DNA of 9,332 nt, from the NCBI GenBank assembly GCA_003164305.1, contig PLSZ01000062.1, forward strand, positions 1,792 through 11,123, written 5' to 3'. The notes beneath the pieces are model-generated. The model had not been told where the DNA came from. It worked only from the letters and a program-made list of their open reading frames with translations, and did not search any database. Position 1 is the stretch's first letter, and each line of letters begins with the position of its first letter. Made by a program: the position numbers and the translations under genes. The DNA is from Acetobacteraceae bacterium. GTDB taxonomy: Bacteria; Pseudomonadota; Alphaproteobacteria; Acetobacterales; Acetobacteraceae. This document shows positions 6,278 to 9,332 of the stretch, in pieces.

Positions 6278-6666
6278 TGGCCGTAACCATCTCGCGCAGC
6301 AATCCCACGACCGTTCGGGAGCCGACTGGTTACACGCACGCGATCGAGGTGCGTGGCGCGGAGCGTTGGCTGGTGATCTCCGGTCAGGTGGGCATGGCAC
6401 CGGACGGGACGGTACCGGATACCGGTGGCGCGCAGATCACGCAGGCACTGGCGAATTTGCGCGCGGTGCTGGAAGCGAACGACATGACTGTAACAAATAT
6501 CGTCAAAACCACGGTGTTTCTGACCGACCGCTCCTTGCTTGGGGCGTTTCGCGCGGCCCGCACCGCTGTGTTCGGCGAACACACGCCCGCTTCGACGCTG
6601 CTGTTCATCTCGGGGCTGGCGGATCCGCGCTTCGTGGTGGAGATCGAGGCCGAGGCGGTGGCCTGA
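6277..6666 (+). CDS. RidA (YjgF/YER057c/UK114) family protein lacking the catalytic arginine
   Basis: A 129-residue member of the RidA family, which forms trimers with clefts between subunits; archetypal RidA hydrolyses reactive 2-aminoacrylate and related enamines or imines. Family features are ISGQVGMAPDG (34-44), QALANLRAVLEANDM (55-69), NIVKTTVFLTD (73-83) and the C-terminal VEIEAEAV (121-128). The segment that in E. coli RidA reads P-A-R-S, with the Arg105 needed for deaminase activity, reads P-A-S-T here, so it resembles the Rid subfamilies without that arginine, whose roles are mostly unknown. It follows the hydrolase gene by 42 bases and may share its transcript, but it has its own ribosome site within a tandem repeat. 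The length is normal for the family. A short stem over the stop (6647-6664) with TTTTT at 6675-6679 is only a weak terminator candidate. Confidence 0.92.
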   Translation: MAVTISRSNPTTVREPTGYTHAIEVRGAERWLVISGQVGMAPDGTVPDTGGAQITQALANLRAVLEANDMTVTNIVKTTVFLTDRSLLGAFRAARTAVFGEHTPASTLLFISGLADPRFVVEIEAEAVA

Positions 6667-6931
6667 CCGGAGCGTTTTTGTCGTTGCCGAGCCTGATCGG
6701 GGCTTGATTTCGCGCGGACGGATTTTTGGCATGACCGAAGTTCATTGTGCCTCCTTGTAATTCGGTCTGAGACAGCGCACATATTTCGGGTCGAGACACG
6801 GTCAGATGACTCGGCTGCGTGTGGAGGAAGTTTTCGCGCCCGGCCGATCCCCTTTTGTTCCCGAAATCGCTAATTCGACAGCCGGCCAGTTCGCCGGTGC
6901 ACAAACCTATGTTTTATTGAAAGGGCTTCTC
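6667..6931 (+). promoter_or_regulatory. Long leader/promoter region of the cold-shock gene
   Basis: These 265 bases are less GC-rich than the neighbouring genes and hold no convincing gene. Seen here: a degenerate direct repeat, TTCGGTCTGAGACA (6761-6774) and TTCGGGTCGAGACA (6785-6798), 24 bases apart; a stem CCGGC/GCCGG (6882-6886/6893-6897) with a 6-base loop; and an AT-rich stretch just before the ribosome site. Long structured leaders are typical of csp mRNAs. I cannot place the promoter with confidence; TTGTAA (6755) and ACATAT (6779) are one weak possibility. Confidence 0.4.
6919..6925 (+). promoter_or_regulatory. Ribosome binding site that fixes the cold-shock gene start
   Basis: GAAAGGG lies six bases before ATG 6932. 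The open frame extends back to an ATG at 6806, but the cold-shock domain begins exactly at 6932, so this site selects the start. Confidence 0.75.
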
Positions 6932-7144
6932 ATGCCTACTGGGACCGTCAAGTGGTTCAATACCCAAAAGGGCTTCGGCTTCATCGCACCCGACCAGGGT
7001 GGGCCGGACGCTTTCGTTCATATCAGTGCCGTGGAGCGCGCCGGACTGCGTGACCTGCGCGAAGGCCAGAAAGTGGACTTCGAACTGGTATCCGACCGGA
7101 AGAGCGGCAAGATGTCCGCGGACAACCTTAAAGTTCATCCCTGA
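6932..7144 (+). CDS. Cold-shock domain protein (CspA family)
   Basis: A 70-residue single cold-shock domain, the usual length of the CspA family. It binds single-stranded RNA and DNA and acts as an RNA chaperone in the cytosol; members may be cold-induced or constitutive. Both nucleic-acid motifs are intact: RNP1-like KGFGFI (13-18) and RNP2-like DAFVHI (26-31), after the classic start TGTVKWFN (3-10). The 42 residues that the upstream ATG at 6806 would add show no relation to the family, so that start is rejected. It is preceded by a 265-base leader, which fits post-transcriptional control by temperature, and followed by a probable terminator at 7153-7184. I cannot tell which csp paralogue this is, so no symbol is given. 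Confidence 0.96.
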   Translation: MPTGTVKWFNTQKGFGFIAPDQGGPDAFVHISAVERAGLRDLREGQKVDFELVSDRKSGKMSADNLKVHP

Positions 7145-7152
7145 TCGACGCT

Positions 7153-7184
7153 CCGATGCCGCGGTTTTCGGGCGGCGGTATCGG
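7153..7184 (+). terminator. Probable terminator of the cold-shock gene
   Basis: CCGATGCCGC (7153-7162) pairs with GCGGTATCGG (7175-7184) over ten positions, one of them a G-U pair, around a 12-base loop, starting eight bases after the stop codon. Only a short TTT follows, so termination efficiency is uncertain. Confidence 0.5.
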
Positions 7185-7277
7185 TTTCGCTTCGCATCCT
7201 GGTGGCATGGGCCGACGCATCGCATTCGTGCGGTGTGCGGCCAATGACGTTCGACTTCGTTCGTGATTGGGCGTAAG

Positions 7278-7308
7278 GCCGGGGGCGCACGAGCTGGTGC
7301 TCGCCGGC
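7278..7308 (+). promoter_or_regulatory. Bulged stem-loop before the small basic gene
   Basis: Inner stem CGAGC/GCTCG (7290-7294/7299-7303) with a TGGT loop is stacked on outer stem GCCGG/CCGGC (7278-7282/7304-7308), separated by a 7-base bulge on the 5' side. It ends 28 bases before the ribosome site at 7337. It may be a leader element or part of a read-through/termination structure; function unknown. Confidence 0.35.
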
Positions 7309-7347
7309 GTTGGATCACCACCGCGGGAAACCGCACAGGAGGGAACG

Positions 7348-7485
7348 ATGGCCAAGGGACAAAATCGCGGCAATCGCGAGCCCAAGAAGCCGAAATCAAA
7401 GAAGCCGGCGTCTGGGCCGACGTTGTCGATCCTCTCCCCTAAGGGGATCAACCCCCAGAGCAACCTCCCAAAAAAGAAGCCGTAA
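7348..7485 (+). CDS. Small basic conserved hypothetical protein, 45 residues
   Basis: A 45-residue, very basic protein: MAKGQNRGNREPKKPK at the start, further KKP runs, and PKKKP at the end. It has no membrane segment, signal peptide or cysteine. Coding is supported by a strong ribosome site, AGGAGGGA at 7337-7344, placed just before the ATG. From memory, proteins opening with MAKGQ/MARGQ, R.NRE and KKPK and of 40-65 residues are common hypothetical genes in alpha- and betaproteobacteria; their function is unknown to me. The charge and low complexity suggest a disordered nucleic-acid or ribosome-associated protein (inference). It follows the cold-shock gene by 203 bases with a probable terminator between, so it may have its own promoter. 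The in-frame ATG-like start at 7267 is rejected because it lacks a ribosome site. Confidence 0.72.
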   Translation: MAKGQNRGNREPKKPKSKKPASGPTLSILSPKGINPQSNLPKKKP

Positions 7486-7527
7486 CGCGCGGCTTGCGTG
7501 TTTGGCGTGATGATGGTTTGACCTGCT

Positions 7528-7548
7528 GATCCGGCAACGGCCGGCATC
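7528..7548 (+). promoter_or_regulatory. Stem-loop between the small basic gene and the GST gene
   Basis: CCGGC (7531-7535) pairs with GCCGG (7540-7544) around AACG, and GAT (7528-7530) can pair with ATC (7546-7548) past one bulged base. It ends three bases before the GST ribosome site. No T-run follows. It could weaken transcription or affect GST translation. Confidence 0.3.
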
Positions 7549-7564
7549 GCCAGGGAGGCGCGTC

Positions 7565-8182
7565 ATGCTGTTATACGATTCGATCGGACCGAACCCGAAA
7601 GTGGTTCGGATGTTCATGGCCGAGCGCGGAAACGCCGCGATCCCCACCGAGACCGTCGATCTGCGCGGTGGCGCGAATCGGCGCGAGCCCTTCCTGTCAG
7701 TGAATCCGGCTGGGCAATGTCCGGCGCTGGTGTTGGACAGTGGGATTGTGCTGGCTGAGATCACCGCGGTTTGCGAATACCTCGATGAAATCGGACCCGC
7801 TGGCCGCACGCTGATTGGCGCGACGGCGGAGGAACGGGCGGAAACCCGCATGTGGGCGCGTCGCATCGACCTCAATATTCTGGAACCGATGGCGAACGGA
7901 TTCCGTTACGGCGAAGGCCTGAAGATGTTTGAGAACCGCATCCATTGCATTCCCGGCGCCGCGGCCGACCTGAAGGCGATCGCGCAGGAGGGGTTGACCT
8001 GGCTCGATAAACAGATCGCCGGGAAAACGTTTATCTGTGGGGAGCGGCTGACGCTGGCGGATATCCTGCTTTTCGTGTTCCTGGATTTCTTCGCGGGCAT
8101 TAAGCAGCCGTTGAATGAGGAGAATAAAAATATTCTGGCCTGGTATGGCGCGATGAAGGCACGTCCCAGCGCGACGGCTTAA
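7565..8182 (+). CDS. Glutathione S-transferase family protein
   Basis: A 205-residue cytosolic GST with the usual two domains. The N-terminal thioredoxin-like half has the start MLLYDSIGPNPKVVRMFMAE, seen in a bacterial GST group where the active-site position lies in the (S/A)PNP segment; NPAGQCPAL (48-56) carries the cis-proline before strand 3; and LAEITAVCEYLDE (63-75) contains the Glu-[Ser/Thr] glutathione gamma-glutamyl contact (here E65-I-T). The helical C-terminal half (about 88-205) has the LTLADI N-capping box (162-167). GSTs conjugate or reduce electrophiles with glutathione; the substrate here cannot be told. AGGGAGG at 7552-7558 supports the ATG at 7565. Its TAA is directly followed by the reversed stop codon of the convergent DNA glycosylase gene, leaving no space between them. 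Confidence 0.93.
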   Translation: MLLYDSIGPNPKVVRMFMAERGNAAIPTETVDLRGGANRREPFLSVNPAGQCPALVLDSGIVLAEITAVCEYLDEIGPAGRTLIGATAEERAETRMWARRIDLNILEPMANGFRYGEGLKMFENRIHCIPGAAADLKAIAQEGLTWLDKQIAGKTFICGERLTLADILLFVFLDFFAGIKQPLNEENKNILAWYGAMKARPSATA

Positions 8183-8719
8183 TCAGCGAAGCGCGGCGAG
8201 GCGATCGTACCACTCGGTTTGAATCGCGGGTGACGCGTGCGCGTTGGCCGGGCTGGGGCTTGGCACGACGAACAGCCGCGTTTGACCGAGGCGCAGCGGC
8301 TGCTCGCCGAGTGCTGGTTTTGGCAAAGCGGGTGCCAGGAACTGAAGGAATGGGCGGAAGCCCATGATCCCCTGGAAGCAGGCGATTTTAGGTTGGAATT
8401 TCTCCAGTTTCGCGACAAGGTCGCGCGCGCCGGCGGCGAATTCGGCTGGAGTCAGTTCGTCGGCGCGGGCTGTCGGCCGCTTGACGACGTCGGTAAAGCC
8501 GATTCCGTGCTCGAGCAAAATGACGTCGTGGCTCGGATCGAGCCGGTCCACTCCGAGTGTTTGGCGTATCGACAGACTGAGGCTGGACGCCGAAAGCGAT
8601 GGCCAGAAGCGGTTCGTTTTGCGCGCGAAGTAGTGCCCTTGCTGGACCGAATAGATCGACGGATTGATGCCGACGAACACGAGATCGAGGTTGGGGCGGA
8701 GCAGATCGGGCAAGGTCAT
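8183..8719 (-). CDS. mug: Mismatch-specific DNA glycosylase (Mug/TDG family)
   Basis: A 178-residue member of the Mug/TDG branch of the uracil-DNA glycosylase superfamily, which removes uracil, thymine or ethenocytosine mispaired with guanine in base excision repair. Motif 1 is VFVGINPS (14-21) with the probable catalytic Asn19. GHYFARKTNRFWP (28-40) and GFTDVVKRPT (74-83) are strongly typical. The second DNA-binding motif is VVPSPSPANA (151-160), where E. coli Mug has NPSGLNR-like residues. Length and order are normal, with no extra domains. The ATG at 8719 lies 55 bases after the end of the aldo/keto reductase gene on the same strand; its ribosome site is poor, the nearest A/G-rich stretch lying partly in the hairpin at 8737-8761. 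Its stop abuts the stop of the GST gene. The symbol is by family resemblance. Confidence 0.93.
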   Translation of the reverse strand: MTLPDLLRPNLDLVFVGINPSIYSVQQGHYFARKTNRFWPSLSASSLSLSIRQTLGVDRLDPSHDVILLEHGIGFTDVVKRPTARADELTPAEFAAGARDLVAKLEKFQPKIACFQGIMGFRPFLQFLAPALPKPALGEQPLRLGQTRLFVVPSPSPANAHASPAIQTEWYDRLAALR

Positions 8720-8736
8720 TGGAGCCGCTGCTTTTC

Positions 8737-8761
8737 CCTGGCCCGGACGCGCCGGGCCAGG
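8737..8761 (-). other. Strong hairpin between the aldo/keto reductase and glycosylase genes
   Basis: CCTGGCCCGG (8737-8746) and CCGGGCCAGG (8752-8761) form a perfect 10-bp stem with a 5-base loop. On the minus strand GGAAAAG rather than a T-run follows, so it is not a classic intrinsic terminator in that direction. It overlaps the only A/G-rich ribosome-site-like sequence before the glycosylase start. It may be an RNA processing or stability element or a REP-like repeat. Confidence 0.5.
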
Positions 8762-8774
8762 ACAAGGCGAAATG

Positions 8775-9332
8775 TCAGCGGGGCTTGCTCGCCGCGTCGA
8801 TCTGGGCGATCGCGGCGGCGTCCAATTTAAGTTCGGCGGATTTCAATAACTCCGCCAACTGGTCGAGGTTTGTCGCGCTGGCGATCGGCGCGGTCACGCT
8901 GGGGCGGGCGATCAACCAGGCCATCGCGACCTGCACCGGTTTGGCGTTGGTGCGTTTGGCCACATCATCCAACGCCGCGATCACGCCGAACCCGTACTCG
9001 TTGAGGTATTTTTCGACACGGGCGCCGCGGGCGCGACCTTCGGCGTCGGCCTTCGAGCGGTACTTGCCGGTCAGGAAGCCACTGGCGATCGAGTAATAGC
9101 CGATCACGCCGATTTTCTCCTTCAGGCAAAGATCCTCGAGTGGGCCTTCAAATTCGGCGCGCTCGACCAGGCTGTATTGCGGTTGCAGGCTTTGATAGCG
9201 CGGCAGGGATTTTTCCGTGCTGATCTTCAACGATTCCGCCAGTCTTGGGGCGGAGAAATTGGAGGCGCCGATTTCCCGTACTTTGCCCTGTTTGATCAGG
9301 TCGGCGTAGGCGGAGAGGGTTTCCTCGATCGG
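8775..9332 (-). CDS. Aldo/keto reductase, N-terminal part missing
   Basis: The frame is open to the window edge, so only the last 186 residues are seen; a TTG at 9230 is internal, not the start. These NADPH-dependent (beta/alpha)8-barrel enzymes reduce aldehydes and ketones in the cytosol. Visible: a segment ending IKQGKVREIGASNFS near 9290-9240, the highly typical strand-6 motif around the substrate and cofactor pocket; QPQYSLVER (strand 7 region); the cofactor-binding stretch GVIGYYSIASGFLTGKY; and a C-terminal SATNLDQLAELL, where family members bind the adenine-side phosphate. The catalytic Asp, Tyr, Lys and His lie mostly upstream, outside the window. The pattern is nearest to the AKR11/12-type (YajO/YhdN-like) group. 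It lies upstream of the Mug-type glycosylase on the same strand, with a strong hairpin in the 55-base gap. Physiological substrate unknown. Confidence 0.93.
   Translation of the reverse strand, partial: PIEETLSAYADLIKQGKVREIGASNFSAPRLAESLKISTEKSLPRYQSLQPQYSLVERAEFEGPLEDLCLKEKIGVIGYYSIASGFLTGKYRSKADAEGRARGARVEKYLNEYGFGVIAALDDVAKRTNAKPVQVAMAWLIARPSVTAPIASATNLDQLAELLKSAELKLDAAAIAQIDAASKPR

Noticed and set aside
6647..6679. Terminator over the RidA-family stop codon
   Set aside because: The AGGCC/GGCCT stem is only 5 bp and the TTTTT run is ten bases away, so it is too weak to list as a terminator.
6605..6904. 99-codon minus-strand frame over the csp leader
   Set aside because: No ribosome site or family resemblance, and it overlaps the end of the RidA-family gene antisense.

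Overview
The window looks like an ordinary, densely packed chromosomal segment of a GC-rich alphaproteobacterium. A type 2 (short) ArgC, a small conserved basic protein of the 'MAKGQ.RGNRE.KKPK' type, and an intergenic palindrome whose minus strand reads as the familiar spurious peptide MAGLDPAI all fit Rhodospirillales/Acetobacteraceae or Bradyrhizobium-like genomes. I favour Acetobacteraceae, but this is recognition from memory, not a search. There is no tRNA, rRNA, insertion sequence, CRISPR array, phage gene or defence cassette.

Layout. (1) 1-738: 3' part of a ketopantoate-reductase-family gene (+), cut by the window edge. (2) 739-1062: a 324-base gap with no convincing gene but with candidate control elements for argC. 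(3) 1063-2563: argC and a gamma-class carbonic anhydrase, overlapping by 8 bases (+). (4) 2564-2695: convergent gap holding a 9-bp-stem palindrome. (5) 2696-3880: a PA0069-family (spore photolyase-like) radical SAM gene (-), ending in a sequence identical to the DNA sliding-clamp binding pentapeptide. (6) 3881-3947: a 67-base divergent promoter region with an E-box-like palindrome. (7) 3948-6234: a three-gene operon (+) joined by two ATGA overlaps: a family-2-like glycosyltransferase (TIGR04283 type), a CofC/MobA-like transferase (TIGR04282 type) and a homoserine-acetyltransferase-like alpha/beta hydrolase; a RidA-family gene follows after 42 bases. (8) 6667-7485: a cold-shock protein gene with a long leader, then a 45-residue basic protein gene. 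(9) 7565-8182: a glutathione S-transferase (+), whose stop codon directly abuts the stop of a convergent mismatch-specific DNA glycosylase (mug/TDG family, 8183-8719, -). (10) 8775-9332: the 3' part of an aldo/keto reductase (-), cut by the window edge.

How the genes relate. ArgC makes N-acetylglutamate semialdehyde for arginine. The coupled carbonic anhydrase could supply bicarbonate for carbamoyl phosphate, but that link is inference. The two transferases belong to families often annotated as arsenosugar-biosynthesis glycosyltransferases, yet no arsM or arsS is visible here. The RidA-family, GST, aldo/keto reductase, Mug-type glycosylase and possibly the radical SAM protein are housekeeping, detoxification or repair functions.

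I found no clearly new multi-gene system. The best leads are the clamp-binding tail of the radical SAM protein, the transferase-transferase-hydrolase operon, the palindrome in the divergent promoter, a RidA-family protein lacking the family's catalytic arginine, and the tiny basic gene after the cold-shock gene.
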